Shown here piece after piece: positions 1 through 8,192 of a stretch of DNA of 12,686 nucleotides (positions are counted from its first letter, which is position 1; each line of letters opens with the position of its first letter). Position numbers and translations under genes: made by a program. The notes beneath the pieces were generated by a model that worked only from the letters and a program-made list of their open reading frames with translations, had not been told where the DNA came from and made no database searches. This DNA comes from Desulfobacteraceae bacterium (lineage in GTDB: Bacteria; Desulfobacterota; Desulfobacteria; Desulfobacterales; BuS5): NCBI GenBank assembly GCA_030592105.1, contig JAUVKE010000041.1, forward strand, positions 1 through 12,686, written 5' to 3'.

Positions 1-497
1 ATGCAGGCTTTAAAGTAACTCATCTTATCAATACTCACTGTCATTCCGATCATACTGCCGGCAATGCAGCAATTATTAATGCTACAGGTGCTGAACTGCT
101 GATTCACAGTATAGACGCAAAATCTCTTGGAGGTGTTATAAACAGTACTTTTTCAAGAGTTCTTGGCGGCAGGGGATCACCTAAACCTGATGTATTACTG
201 GAGGACAACGATGAAATTAAAATTGGCGAATCAATTTTAAAGGTAATCCACACACCAGGACATACACCAGGTAGCATCTGCATATACATTCCCGGAAATA
301 TCTTTACTGGTGATACCCTTTTTGTAGAAGGATGCGGCAGAACTGACCTTCCTGGAGGCTCTTTTAAGCAATTATCAAGGTCAGTTCATGAAAAAATTTA
401 CACTTTGCCGGAAAATACTATAGTATGGCCCGGACATGATTACGGTTCCAGGCCTCATTCAACAATTGCATATGAAAAAAAGAATAATCCTCTGTAG
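1..497 (+). CDS. MBL-fold metallo-hydrolase, glyoxalase II-like (5' end missing)
   Basis: The gene is open from the window edge in the frame whose first complete codon starts at base 3. It ends at TAG 495-497, leaving 164 visible residues. The metallo-beta-lactamase metal site is clear. NTHCHSDHTAG carries the HxHxDH motif (His12, His14, Asp16, His17 of the visible part). HTPGHTPGS supplies the next His, GDTLF the bridging Asp, and WPGHDYG the last His. The segment GCGRTDLPGGS followed by a PGH motif and a C-terminal YEKKNNP resembles small glyoxalase II/YcbL-type hydrolases, which cleave thioesters such as S-lactoylglutathione using two metal ions in the cytoplasm. The exact substrate cannot be read from the sequence. 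Roughly the first 40-60 residues, including the usual N-terminal beta-strands, lie outside the window. It is followed 85 bases later by prmA on the same strand, so co-transcription is possible. The fold is certain; the substrate is not. Confidence 0.87.
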   Translation, partial: AGFKVTHLINTHCHSDHTAGNAAIINATGAELLIHSIDAKSLGGVINSTFSRVLGGRGSPKPDVLLEDNDEIKIGESILKVIHTPGHTPGSICIYIPGNIFTGDTLFVEGCGRTDLPGGSFKQLSRSVHEKIYTLPENTIVWPGHDYGSRPHSTIAYEKKNNPL

Positions 498-582
498 CCG
501 ACATCTTTTAAAGAGATGAACTGTTACATATACCTTCCCTGCACACCATAATCCATTATAACCTTATAAGAGTAGCAAGCAT

Positions 583-1502
583 ATGAAATGGGTGGAAATA
601 AAAGTAATATTTGTTTTTTTTAATAATGAAATGGCTGCTGATTTAATTTCAAATATTTTTTTTGAGATGGATATACATGGCGTTGTTATACAGGATCCTG
701 ATGAAAAGCCGGCTGAAGGATGGGGAGACTCTACTGACATAAAAGTGGAATATAATGCAGTTACAGGTTATTCTCCTGCCGATGAGTTAATAGAGCAAAA
801 GAAGGAAATTATAACAGACAGGCTGAATATTCTTCAATCTGATGTGGGAATTGAATACAGGCTCGAATTTCAGGAGATTGATGAGGATGACTGGGCAGAA
901 TCATGGAAAAAATATTTCTGGCCTCAAAAAATCAGCAAACAGATTGTTATTAAGCCAACGTGGCGCGAATATGAGCAAAAAAGCGGAGAGATTGTTATAG
1001 AGATAGACCCTGGCATGGCCTTTGGAACTGGTGCACATCCAACCACGTCTCTTTGTGTGGAAATGCTTGAGGAACATCTTAAATTAGATGATTCAGTTCT
1101 GGATGTGGGGACAGGTTCCGGAATACTTTTGCTGGCAGCGTCCAGACTCGGAAACGGAAAACTTTTGGAATCGATATTGACAGAATTGCCGTAAAGATTG
1201 CAAAACAGAATTTAGCCATAAATAATGTTGAAACGTCCAGATTTCAAATTACCACTGGAAATATTAATACCATTACTATGGACGGTTTTAACATCATAAT
1301 TGCAAATATATTAACTGATGTTATTCTTGAAATAATAGATGATGTAAAAAAGCTTTTAAAGGATAATGGTATTTTTATATGTTCAGGGATTATCGAAAAA
1401 AATAAAAATATTATTATAAACAGACTGAAAAGCACTGGTTTTGAAATTATAGATGTTTTTATTAAAGAAAAGTGGGTCGCCATTTCTGCAAAACGAATTT
1501 AA
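583..1502 (+). pseudogene. prmA: Ribosomal protein L11 methyltransferase, broken by a one-base frameshift
   Basis: PrmA uses S-adenosylmethionine to methylate ribosomal protein L11. The N-terminal part (583-1194, 203 codons) begins MKWVEIKV, has the family's linker motif DWAESWKKYFWP, the segment IDPGMAFGTGAHPTTS and SAM motif I (VLDVGTGSG). It then runs into a stop at 1192-1194. The remainder continues one base back in another frame, open from 1092 to 1502. That part gives FGIDIDRIAVKIAKQNLA (the acidic end of strand 2 and the following helix), ANILTDVI (the conserved NIL region) and a typical C-terminus ending WVAISAKRI. Inserting one A in the AAAA at 1158-1161 restores GNGKTFGIDIDR and a 306-residue protein of normal PrmA length. 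Everything else looks intact, so this is a very recent mutation, an assembly or sequencing error in a homopolymer, or less likely ribosomal slippage. The gene is dispensable in some bacteria such as E. coli. The family assignment is firm; the pseudogene status is not. Confidence 0.88.
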
Positions 1503-1534
1503 CCCTTTTCATTGTTTTAAAAAACCTAATGAAC

Positions 1535-1540
1535 GTGGAG
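1535..1540 (+). promoter_or_regulatory. Ribosome binding site deciding the acyl-CoA synthetase start
   Basis: GTGGAG lies 6 bases before the ATG at 1547. The reading frame is open further upstream, to an ATG at 1472 inside the prmA 3' end and one at 1529. Neither adds conserved sequence, and the family's CoA-binding domain begins shortly after the 1547 start. I therefore choose 1547. Confidence 0.6.
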
Positions 1541-1546
1541 ATATTT

Positions 1547-3688
1547 ATGAAATCTGATAAAAAAAATCTTAAAACTGATCTGTTTGACACTATAGATTCA
1601 ATCTTTAGAGCAAAATCGATTGCTGTTGTGGGAGCATCTGATGAAACTTTCAGCTTTGGGTTTCACTTTATGCGTTATCTTATAGATTCAGGATATACAG
1701 GAAATATTTTCCCTGTTAACCCCAAAAAAAAAGAGATATTAAACTGCAAAGTTTATCTTGATTTAATCTCTATCCCTGGAAATGTTGATTATCTTATTTG
1801 CTGCATCAGGGCAGACCTTGTGGCAGATCTTATTACCCAGGCCAAAGAAAAAAAGGTCAGGGTTATCCATCTTTTGACCGGGCGGTTCAGTGAAACAGGC
1901 GATTACAGGGCGTATGAACTGGAGAAACAGGTTCTTGCAAAAGCCAGGGAAACAGGAATTCGCTTAATCGGTCCCAATTGTATGGGTGTCTATTCTCCCA
2001 AAAGCAGAATCAGCTTTAATCATGATCTTTCCATGGAGCCTGGCAATGTAGGTGGAATTTGTCAGAGCGGTGGAGTTGCAGGAGAGATTGTTCGTTATGC
2101 ATCGCAAAGGGGAGTTAAATTCAGCAAGGTTATAAGTTACGGAAATGCACTTGATCTTAATGAATCTGATTTGCTGGAATATTTTTATCTGGATCAGGAT
2201 ACAAAAGTCATATTTATGTATATTGAGGGAGTAACAGATGGCCAGCGACTGCTTAAAATTTTAAAAAAGACTTCCACAAAAAAACCTGTAATCCTGTTAA
2301 AAGGTGGAAAAAGCCGAGCAGGTAAAAAAGCAACAGTTTCTCATACCGCATCCATAGCAGGAAAAGAAGCTGCATGGGATGCAATCTGCAGACAGTGTAA
2401 TATTATAAAAGCGTCATGCCTTGATGAATTACTCGATCTGCTTGTTGCTTTTGACAAATTGCCGCAGATTAATTCAAAGAGAACAGGTATAATAGGTGGA
2501 GGCGGCGGAAAGGGTATTCTTGCAGCAGATGATTGTGAAATTGCGGGTCTTGACGTTGTTAACCTTCCTGATGATGTGCAGAAATTTATTGCAGAAAAAG
2601 ATTCTGCCATGTCTGGATGGATAGGGAACCCTGTCGATTTTTCCATAATATCAGGAAGCGGAATAGATACAATTGAAATGCTGGATGTTCTTGCCGAAAG
2701 CTCAGGGTTCGATATCCTCTTGTCCATTTTAACAGAAGATAATCCTTTTGATGAAATTTTCTGGTCAGAATTTATAAACAAAGAGATCGAAAATTATATT
2801 AAAATAGCAAATAATAGATCCAAACTTTTTGCAGTAGCCATGGGAAATCCCAGATTAAATTCTTCTAATATGGAAAACTGGCGCTGGAAAGCTTTTTTAA
2901 AAGGATGGGAAAAACTGAAAAAAGCAAATATCCCTGTTTTTGCAAGTATAAAAGACGCTGCAAATGCTATCAATAAGGTTGCTGATTTTTATATGCATAA
3001 AGAAAAAATAACCGATATTTTTCCTGAACCAGTTCAAAAAATAAAAAAAACCGGAACAATTCTTAGCGAAATAGAGTCCAAGCAAGCTCTTCAGGATGCA
3101 GGGATATCAGTAAATGAAACAGTTTTGTCAAAAACAAAAGAAAAAGCTCTTGATTTATCTGAAAAAATAGGATTCCCTGTAGTTTTTAAGATTGTAGCTC
3201 CGGGAATTACTCATAAAACAGATGTGGGTGGAGTATATCTTGATATTAAAACATCTGACGAGGCATCGGATGCTTATGAGAAGATAATGGCATCTGTGCC
3301 AAAAAATGAACTTACAGGGATCGCTGTTCAAAAAATGATTTCAAAAGGAACAGAATTTGTAGCAGGAATGTCCCGCGATCCGCAATTCGGTCCGATGCTG
3401 ATGTTTGGAATCGGAGGTATTTATGTAGAGATCATCAAAGATGTAGTATTTGGAATAGCTCCATTGGATAAGGAAGATGCACTGAATATGATCTCAGACA
3501 TTAAAAATCAGCAGATTTTAAACGGTTTCAGAGGGGAGGAGCCAGTAAACAGAGATGCTATAGCAGATCTTCTTGTCAAGCTTTCAAAATATGCAGAATC
3601 AAATCCCGAAATTCAGGAAATAGATATTAATCCGATTATTGCTGATTCAAAAGGCATTATTGCGATAGATGCCAGAATCGTTAAGTAA
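1547..3688 (+). CDS. Acetyl/acyl-CoA synthetase, NDP-forming (fused alpha-beta subunits)
   Basis: This is a 713-residue protein of the NDP-forming acyl-CoA synthetase superfamily. These enzymes interconvert acyl-CoA + ADP + phosphate with acid + CoA + ATP in the cytoplasm through a phosphohistidine. Domain order is: CoA-binding Rossmann domain at about residues 15-145 (SIAVVGASDE; IGPNCMGVYSP), succinyl-CoA-ligase-like domains at about 150-460, and a C-terminal ATP-grasp domain at about 500-713. The expected phospho-accepting histidine is His266 in SHTASIAG. ATP-grasp signatures are FPVVFKIVAPGITHKTDVGG (His556 region), AGMSRDPQFGPMLMFGIGG and EIDINPII. This single-chain layout matches bacterial and archaeal fused acetate-CoA ligases. 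There is no C-terminal acetyltransferase domain, so it is not a Pat-type protein acetyltransferase. In anaerobes such enzymes serve ATP formation from acyl-CoA or acid activation; the direction and acid used here cannot be told. It lies 44 bases after prmA. The 1547 start is preferred over 1472 and 1529. Confidence 0.92.
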   Translation: MKSDKKNLKTDLFDTIDSIFRAKSIAVVGASDETFSFGFHFMRYLIDSGYTGNIFPVNPKKKEILNCKVYLDLISIPGNVDYLICCIRADLVADLITQAKEKKVRVIHLLTGRFSETGDYRAYELEKQVLAKARETGIRLIGPNCMGVYSPKSRISFNHDLSMEPGNVGGICQSGGVAGEIVRYASQRGVKFSKVISYGNALDLNESDLLEYFYLDQDTKVIFMYIEGVTDGQRLLKILKKTSTKKPVILLKGGKSRAGKKATVSHTASIAGKEAAWDAICRQCNIIKASCLDELLDLLVAFDKLPQINSKRTGIIGGGGGKGILAADDCEIAGLDVVNLPDDVQKFIAEKDSAMSGWIGNPVDFSIISGSGIDTIEMLDVLAESSGFDILLSILTEDNPFDEIFWSEFINKEIENYIKIANNRSKLFAVAMGNPRLNSSNMENWRWKAFLKGWEKLKKANIPVFASIKDAANAINKVADFYMHKEKITDIFPEPVQKIKKTGTILSEIESKQALQDAGISVNETVLSKTKEKALDLSEKIGFPVVFKIVAPGITHKTDVGGVYLDIKTSDEASDAYEKIMASVPKNELTGIAVQKMISKGTEFVAGMSRDPQFGPMLMFGIGGIYVEIIKDVVFGIAPLDKEDALNMISDIKNQQILNGFRGEEPVNRDAIADLLVKLSKYAESNPEIQEIDINPIIADSKGIIAIDARIVK

Positions 3689-3695
3689 TTGTAAC

Positions 3696-3712
3696 TATTC
3701 AGCTATATGGAT
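3696..3712. repeat. Left copy of an imperfect repeat flanking the RND cassette
   Basis: TATTCAGCTATATGGAT lies 7 bases after the synthetase stop codon. A near copy, TATTCAGCTGATATGCAT, lies just after the RND transporter stop at 8146-8163, differing by one inserted base and one substitution. The heptamer TATTCAG occurs again at 3712-3718, overlapping the last base of this copy. These could be remnants of an insertion event, regulatory repeats, or chance in AT-rich DNA. Confidence 0.3.
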
Positions 3713-3741
3713 ATTCAGATAATAAATTTCATATTTTGTTG

Positions 3742-3755
3742 TGCCCGTCAGGGCA
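3742..3755 (+). other. Small GC-rich hairpin in the adaptor gene leader
   Basis: TGCCC-GTCA-GGGCA forms a perfect 5-base-pair stem with a 4-base loop in otherwise AT-rich DNA, 34 bases before the adaptor ATG. No T-run follows on either strand, so it is unlikely to be an intrinsic terminator. It could be a leader RNA structure or have no function. Confidence 0.3.
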
Positions 3756-3789
3756 TGGTGATTACACTTTTAATCCTGGAATTATTAAA

Positions 3790-5016
3790 ATGAAATACAA
3801 AGTCTGCTCTGTTCAATCTTGGTCAGTATCTGGTGAAAGTTTTGCTCTATGCCGGCATCAGCCAATAAAAACAAGTATCTGTGTCGTCTGTTTTATCCTG
3901 CGGTTATGTCTGCTCTTAACGTTATTTTTTTCAGAGGCTGCTGCTTCGGAAAAACAGAGAGGTGCCCCGCCTTCTTTGGTAACGATTATAATCGTTGAAA
4001 AGCAGAATATCAACCCGCCTGTGGAATATGTCGGGCATATGGAGGCTATCCAGACAGTTGAGTTGCGAACACGTGTAAAAGGTTTTCTTGAACAGGTTAA
4101 TTTTAAAGAAGGAGCTGATGTACATTCCGGAGATATTCTTTATGTTGTCGAACAGGCACCCTATCAGGCGAGAGTCGATGCAGACAGGGCTGCTGTGGCT
4201 AATGCTCAGGCTGTTTTTACCAATGCCAGTTTGTATTTGCATCGGGTAAATGTTGTTTGTCCCGGTGGAGTTCCTGCAACAGATATTGATGATGCTGTGT
4301 CCAAAGAACTTCAAGCCAAAGCCAGACTTCAGGAAGCCAAAGCCAGGCTTGAACTGTCCGAGCTTGATCTGAAATATACCATAATCAGAGCTCCAATTGA
4401 TGGGCGCATAGGCCGAACCGCGTTTACAAAAGGGAATCTCCTTGAGCAGGATTCAGGCTGCCTGTCAAAAATTGTTCAGCTCAATCCGATACGGGTGGTA
4501 TACTCTATAAGTGAAAATGATCTTGAAACGGTTAAGATGGCTCTTAAGGATTCTTTAAAAAATAAAAACCGGAATACTCAGTATATTTTGAAACCTCAAA
4601 TCAGACTCCCCAGCGGTAAACTTCTTAAAACATCCGGTCATGTCGATTTCTTGGATAATGTAGTCGACTCAAGCACAGGTACTATCGCTGTTCGTGCTGT
4701 ATTTGACAATCATAATGAGCTTTTACTGCCGGGGCAATATGTTACCGTTTTAATCAGACAAAGCAAAGGAAAATACTTGCCAATGATTCCTCAGGCAGCA
4801 GTTCTGGAAGATCGCAAGGGGCGCTATGTGCTGATTGTAGATAAAAAGAATCAGGTAGTTTTGCGCCGTATTATAAGTGGAGCAGTGGTTGGAAGGTATA
4901 TGGCAGTTAAATCAGGGCTTGTAGAAGGGGAACAGCTTATAATAGAAGGCTTGCAAAAAGTTCATCCCGGACAGATTGTAAAAACCACCAGCACAGACAA
5001 ACCAGCCAGGAGATAA
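3790..5016 (+). CDS. RND efflux pump periplasmic adaptor (membrane fusion protein)
   Basis: This 408-residue AcrA/MexA-family adaptor links an inner-membrane RND transporter to an outer-membrane channel. A hydrophobic stretch at about residues 28-46, followed by SEAAASE, looks like a signal peptide with a possible cut after AAA; there is no lipobox cysteine, unlike AcrA and MexA. Next come the first lipoyl half ([20 protein letters not shown] at 81-100, then [14 protein letters not shown]), an alpha-helical hairpin at about 124-195, the second lipoyl half ([20 protein letters not shown] at 196-215), a beta-barrel (about 230-320) and the membrane-proximal domain. The hairpin tip is unusual: [18 protein letters not shown] keeps the Arg of the channel-contacting R-x3-L-x6-S motif but not its Leu or Ser. 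The frame is open back to a TTG at 3736. I choose the ATG at 3790, although the RBS is weak (GGA at 3778-3780) and the resulting n-region is long and has two cysteines. The transporter gene follows after 5 bases, so the two are translated together. Confidence 0.93.
   Translation: MKYKVCSVQSWSVSGESFALCRHQPIKTSICVVCFILRLCLLLTLFFSEAAASEKQRGAPPSLVTIIIVEKQNINPPVEYVGHMEAIQTVELRTRVKGFLEQVNFKEGADVHSGDILYVVEQAPYQARVDADRAAVANAQAVFTNASLYLHRVNVVCPGGVPATDIDDAVSKELQAKARLQEAKARLELSELDLKYTIIRAPIDGRIGRTAFTKGNLLEQDSGCLSKIVQLNPIRVVYSISENDLETVKMALKDSLKNKNRNTQYILKPQIRLPSGKLLKTSGHVDFLDNVVDSSTGTIAVRAVFDNHNELLLPGQYVTVLIRQSKGKYLPMIPQAAVLEDRKGRYVLIVDKKNQVVLRRIISGAVVGRYMAVKSGLVEGEQLIIEGLQKVHPGQIVKTTSTDKPARR
5008..5013 (+). 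promoter_or_regulatory. Strong ribosome binding site of the RND transporter gene
   Basis: AGGAGA lies inside the last codons of the adaptor gene, 8 bases before the ATG at 5022, and touches the adaptor stop codon (TAA 5014-5016). This close packing indicates coupled translation of adaptor and transporter. Confidence 0.65.
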
Positions 5017-5021
5017 ATTCC

Positions 5022-8000
5022 ATGTTTTCACGAATTTTTATTGAACGGCCACGGCTGGCCATGGTGGTATCAATTATTATTACACTGGCAGGCGTTGTTG
5101 CCATGTTAAATATCCCTGTGGCACAATATCCAAAAATTACCCCCCCTGAAATTATAGTAACAGCATTTTATCCTGGTGCCAGTTCTCAGGTGCTGGCAGA
5201 GAGTGTGGCCGCACCGATTGAAGCAGCAGTAAACGGTGTTGACAATATGCTTTATATGTCATCATCCTGTTCCAATGACGGCACTTACAGCCTTAGCGTT
5301 ACATTTGCAGTTGGAACAGATTCAGACATGGATCAGGTAAATACACAAAACAGAGTGCAACTGGCATTGCCGAAACTGCCTCAGGAGGTCGCCGTCCAGG
5401 GAATAGATGTGCGAAAACGTCCTGCCAATATGCTGGCGACAATCAGTTTCCTCTCTCCTGAAAGGAGTCATGACAGGCTTTATTTAAGTAACTATATCAG
5501 CAAAAATGTAAAAGATGCTCTTGTACGTCTTAAGGGTGTAAGTGATATTTTTGTTTTTGGCGAACTTGAATACAGCATGAGAATATGGATGAATTCAGAA
5601 CGGCTGACGGCTCTTGGACTCACCGCAGATGATGTGATCATTGCAATTCGGCAGCAGAATATTCAGGCAGCTGTCGGTTCAATCGGAGCCGAGCCTTCAG
5701 GAGAAAATCAACAGGTTTATTATAATCTGCAGTCAAGAGGTCGCCTAAAGGATGTTGATGAGTTTGAAAATATTATTATACGTACTAATTCCAATGGCGG
5801 TCTTGTGCGCATTCGCGATATTGCCAGAGTAGAGCTTGGGGCAAAGGCTTACGGTCACCGGTCAATTTTAAACGGATCTCCAGCCGTTACCATGGGGATT
5901 TATATGTCCTTGGATGCCAATGCGCTTGATACAATGAAAGATGTTCGTGCTGAATTAAAACGTATTGCCAGGCGGCAGCCAAAAGATGTGAATTGTAAAA
6001 TTGTTTTTGACAGTACAGAATATGTTTCAGCAGCTATCTATGAAATCAAACTTACACTCTTTATTACTTTTTTTCTGGTAGTTGGAGTAACTTTTCTCTT
6101 TTTACAGGATTGGCGGGCTACGTTGATTCCTACGCTGACAATTCCTGTTTCTCTGATCGGTACTTTTGCAGTATTGCTTGTTCTTGGTTTTAGCGCCAAC
6201 ACAATCTCTCTGTTTGCTCTTGTTATGTCGATCGGTCTTGTGGTTGATGATGCAATTGTTGTGGTGGAAAATGTTTACAGGGTTATGGATAAGCATAATC
6301 TTAACCCAAAAGAAGCAGCTGCCGCAGCCATGGATCAGGTCACAGGGCCTATCATTGCCACAACTCTGGTGTTGCTCGCTGTTTTTGTCCCTGTCGGTTT
6401 TTTACCGGGAATTACCGGAGAACTTTATAAGCAGTTTGCTGTAACAATGTGTACTGCTGTAATTATTTCTGCTGTTAATGCCCTGACTTTGAGTCCTGCA
6501 CTTTGTGCTGTTCTTTTAAGGCCGCCCAAAGCCATTCAGCATGGCCCCATGGCCTGGTTTAACCGAACCTTGAATATTTCACGGGTTATATATGTAACAG
6601 GCGCAACTATGCTGATTCACCGGAGAATTCTTGCTCTATTGATTTTTATCAGTATATTCGGAGGTACATATTATCTGTTTATTAATCGCCCAGCCAGTTT
6701 TTTACCTGATGAAGATCAGGGCATTTTTTATATGGATATTCAGCTGCCCCCATCTGCCTCTCTTGCCCGTACCTGCGATGTTATGTCTCAAATCACCAAA
6801 AAGCTGAAAAAGATTAACGGGGTTGGAGATGTTTTTGGTGTAAGCGGATTCAGCCTGCTCACCGGGAATGCTGATAATGTCGGATTTGGTCTTGGGATAC
6901 TGCATCCATGGGATGAGCGCACAAGTGCAGATTTGCAGATGGGTGCCATTATTACGCAGGTTCGAAAAAAACTGGCTTCTATCTCCTCTGCCAATGGTAT
7001 TGCGTTTACTCCTCCGCCCATTAACGGGCTTGGTTTTGTCGGTGGATTCGATTTTCGCCTGCAGGCGTTAGATGATCAGGATCCTTCGGAAATTGCTGCT
7101 GTTGCCAGAACCATGATTATAGCTGCCAACCAGGATCCTGTTCTAACGAGAGTGTTCAGCACTTATACTGCTAATACGCCTCAAATTTTTGTGAATCTCG
7201 ACAGGACAAGAGCGCAAATGCTTAAAGTCCCGGCAAGCAGAGTCTTTTCAACGTTGCAGACTCACCTTGGAGCAAAATATGTTAACGATTTTAACCTTGG
7301 CGGTAAGATTTATCAGGTCAAGGTTCAGGCAGATACATCTTATCGTGATTCGATAGAGGATATCAACCGGCTGTATTTACGCAATATTGATGATAAAATG
7401 ATACCGATGAATAGCTTGATAACCCTGTCAACTGTGCTGAAGCCTTCATTTGTGACACGTTATAATCAGTTTACCAGTGTTCGGATTAATGGGGGTGCGG
7501 CTCCAGGTTCCAGTTCCGGCGATGCCAGGGAGGCGATGACGCGGATAGCGGATAAAACTCTTCCTGACGGATATTCATATGACTGGTCAGGGATCTCTTT
7601 TCAGGAGATAAAAGCTGGTGGGAATATCCTTGTTATGTTTGGCTTTGCGCTTCTTTTTGCTTATCTTTTTCTCGTGGGGCAATATGAGAGCTGGAATATA
7701 CCGCTGGCTATTATTTTTTCAATTCCTGTAGCAGTTATGGGAGGACTGGCAGGTTTGTGGGCTACAGGGTTAAGTCTTAGTATTTATGCACAGATAGGCC
7801 TGGTGCTGCTGGTTGGTCTATCTGGTAAAAATGCTATTCTTATTGTGGAATTTGCACGTGACCGGCGGGAGCAGGGATTATCAATTGCAGATGCTGCAAT
7901 AGAAGGGGCTCGTATCCGTTTTCGGCCTGTCTTAATGACAACTTTTACATTTATGTTTGGTATAGCTCCGATGGTGATTGCGACCGGAGCTGGCGCAAAC

Positions 8001-8144
8001 AGCCGTAAACATATTGGCACCACAGTATTTTCCGGCATGCTGATATCGGTTTTAATCGGTATCTTTTTTATTCCGGTGCTCTATGATGTTTTTCAGTCAT
8101 TTCGGGAAAAAGGGACAGCCTGGCGCAACAGATTAAGATCATAA
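5022..8144 (+). CDS. RND multidrug efflux transporter, HAE1 family (AcrB/MexB-like)
   Basis: This is a 1040-residue inner-membrane proton/drug antiporter of full family length. It begins [16 protein letters not shown], with the first transmembrane helix and the [12 protein letters not shown] segment as in AcrB. Two large periplasmic porter domains lie between helices 1-2 and 7-8. Proton-relay residues are present: Asp409 and Asp410 in [13 protein letters not shown] of helix 4, Lys936 in [13 protein letters not shown] of helix 10, and an Arg in [12 protein letters not shown] of helix 11. Other hallmarks are [18 protein letters not shown] at the start of the second half, [20 protein letters not shown], and [15 protein letters not shown]. 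The family acts as a trimer and exports hydrophobic or amphiphilic compounds from the periplasm and outer leaflet; the substrates here cannot be read. No outer-membrane channel gene follows, so a channel encoded elsewhere is presumably used. No frameshift or missing catalytic residue is seen. The coding sequence looks richer in G+C than the genes on either side. Confidence 0.97.
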   Translation: MFSRIFIERPRLAMVVSIIITLAGVVAMLNIPVAQYPKITPPEIIVTAFYPGASSQVLAESVAAPIEAAVNGVDNMLYMSSSCSNDGTYSLSVTFAVGTDSDMDQVNTQNRVQLALPKLPQEVAVQGIDVRKRPANMLATISFLSPERSHDRLYLSNYISKNVKDALVRLKGVSDIFVFGELEYSMRIWMNSERLTALGLTADDVIIAIRQQNIQAAVGSIGAEPSGENQQVYYNLQSRGRLKDVDEFENIIIRTNSNGGLVRIRDIARVELGAKAYGHRSILNGSPAVTMGIYMSLDANALDTMKDVRAELKRIARRQPKDVNCKIVFDSTEYVSAAIYEIKLTLFITFFLVVGVTFLFLQDWRATLIPTLTIPVSLIGTFAVLLVLGFSANTISLFALVMSIGLVVDDAIVVVENVYRVMDKHNLNPKEAAAAAMDQVTGPIIATTLVLLAVFVPVGFLPGITGELYKQFAVTMCTAVIISAVNALTLSPALCAVLLRPPKAIQHGPMAWFNRTLNISRVIYVTGATMLIHRRILALLIFISIFGGTYYLFINRPASFLPDEDQGIFYMDIQLPPSASLARTCDVMSQITKKLKKINGVGDVFGVSGFSLLTGNADNVGFGLGILHPWDERTSADLQMGAIITQVRKKLASISSANGIAFTPPPINGLGFVGGFDFRLQALDDQDPSEIAAVARTMIIAANQDPVLTRVFSTYTANTPQIFVNLDRTRAQMLKVPASRVFSTLQTHLGAKYVNDFNLGGKIYQVKVQADTSYRDSIEDINRLYLRNIDDKMIPMNSLITLSTVLKPSFVTRYNQFTSVRINGGAAPGSSSGDAREAMTRIADKTLPDGYSYDWSGISFQEIKAGGNILVMFGFALLFAYLFLVGQYESWNIPLAIIFSIPVAVMGGLAGLWATGLSLSIYAQIGLVLLVGLSGKNAILIVEFARDRREQGLSIADAAIEGARIRFRPVLMTTFTFMFGIAPMVIATGAGANSRKHIGTTVFSGMLISVLIGIFFIPVLYDVFQSFREKGTAWRNRLRS

Positions 8145-8145
8145 T

Positions 8146-8163
8146 TATTCAGCTGATATGCAT
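8146..8163. repeat. Right copy of an imperfect repeat flanking the RND cassette
   Basis: TATTCAGCTGATATGCAT begins 2 bases after the transporter stop codon and matches the sequence at 3696-3712 except for one extra base and one substitution. It overlaps the weak terminator-like hairpin called here. Function is unknown and chance resemblance is possible. Confidence 0.3.
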
Positions 8164-8179
8164 TCTATCACTATTTTTT
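8154..8179 (+). terminator. Weak candidate intrinsic terminator after the RND transporter
   Basis: TGATA (8154-8158) and TATCA (8166-8170) can pair as a 5-base stem with a 7-base loop, followed by T6 at 8174-8179. The stem is short and AT-rich and the T-run is 3 bases away, so this is weak. Its place between convergent genes is where a terminator is expected. Confidence 0.3.
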
Positions 8180-8192
8180 CCCTTACTATTCA

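Noticed and set aside
502..518. Hairpin CATCT...AGATG after the MBL hydrolase gene as a terminator
   Set aside because: The stem is only 5-6 pairs including a wobble, and no T-run follows; prmA continues on the same strand.
1158..1167. Programmed -1 ribosomal frameshift in prmA
   Set aside because: The local sequence (AAAA then TTTT) is not a standard slippery heptamer, no clear downstream stimulatory structure was seen, and prmA is not known to need frameshifting; mutation or sequence error is simpler.
1472..1546. Longer N-terminus for the acyl-CoA synthetase from the ATG at 1472
   Set aside because: It overlaps the prmA 3' end, adds no family sequence, and a better ribosome binding site precedes the ATG at 1547.
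2341..2781. A 146-codon open frame on the minus strand inside the acyl-CoA synthetase gene
   Set aside because: It is low in recognisable motifs and lies antisense to conserved coding sequence, so it is a shadow frame.
3742..3755. GC-rich hairpin as terminator of the synthetase gene
   Set aside because: No T-run follows on either strand; kept only as a possible leader structure.
6102..7071. Several small open frames of 64-92 codons on both strands within the RND gene
   Set aside because: They lie in other frames of a full-length, well-conserved transporter gene and encode nothing recognisable.
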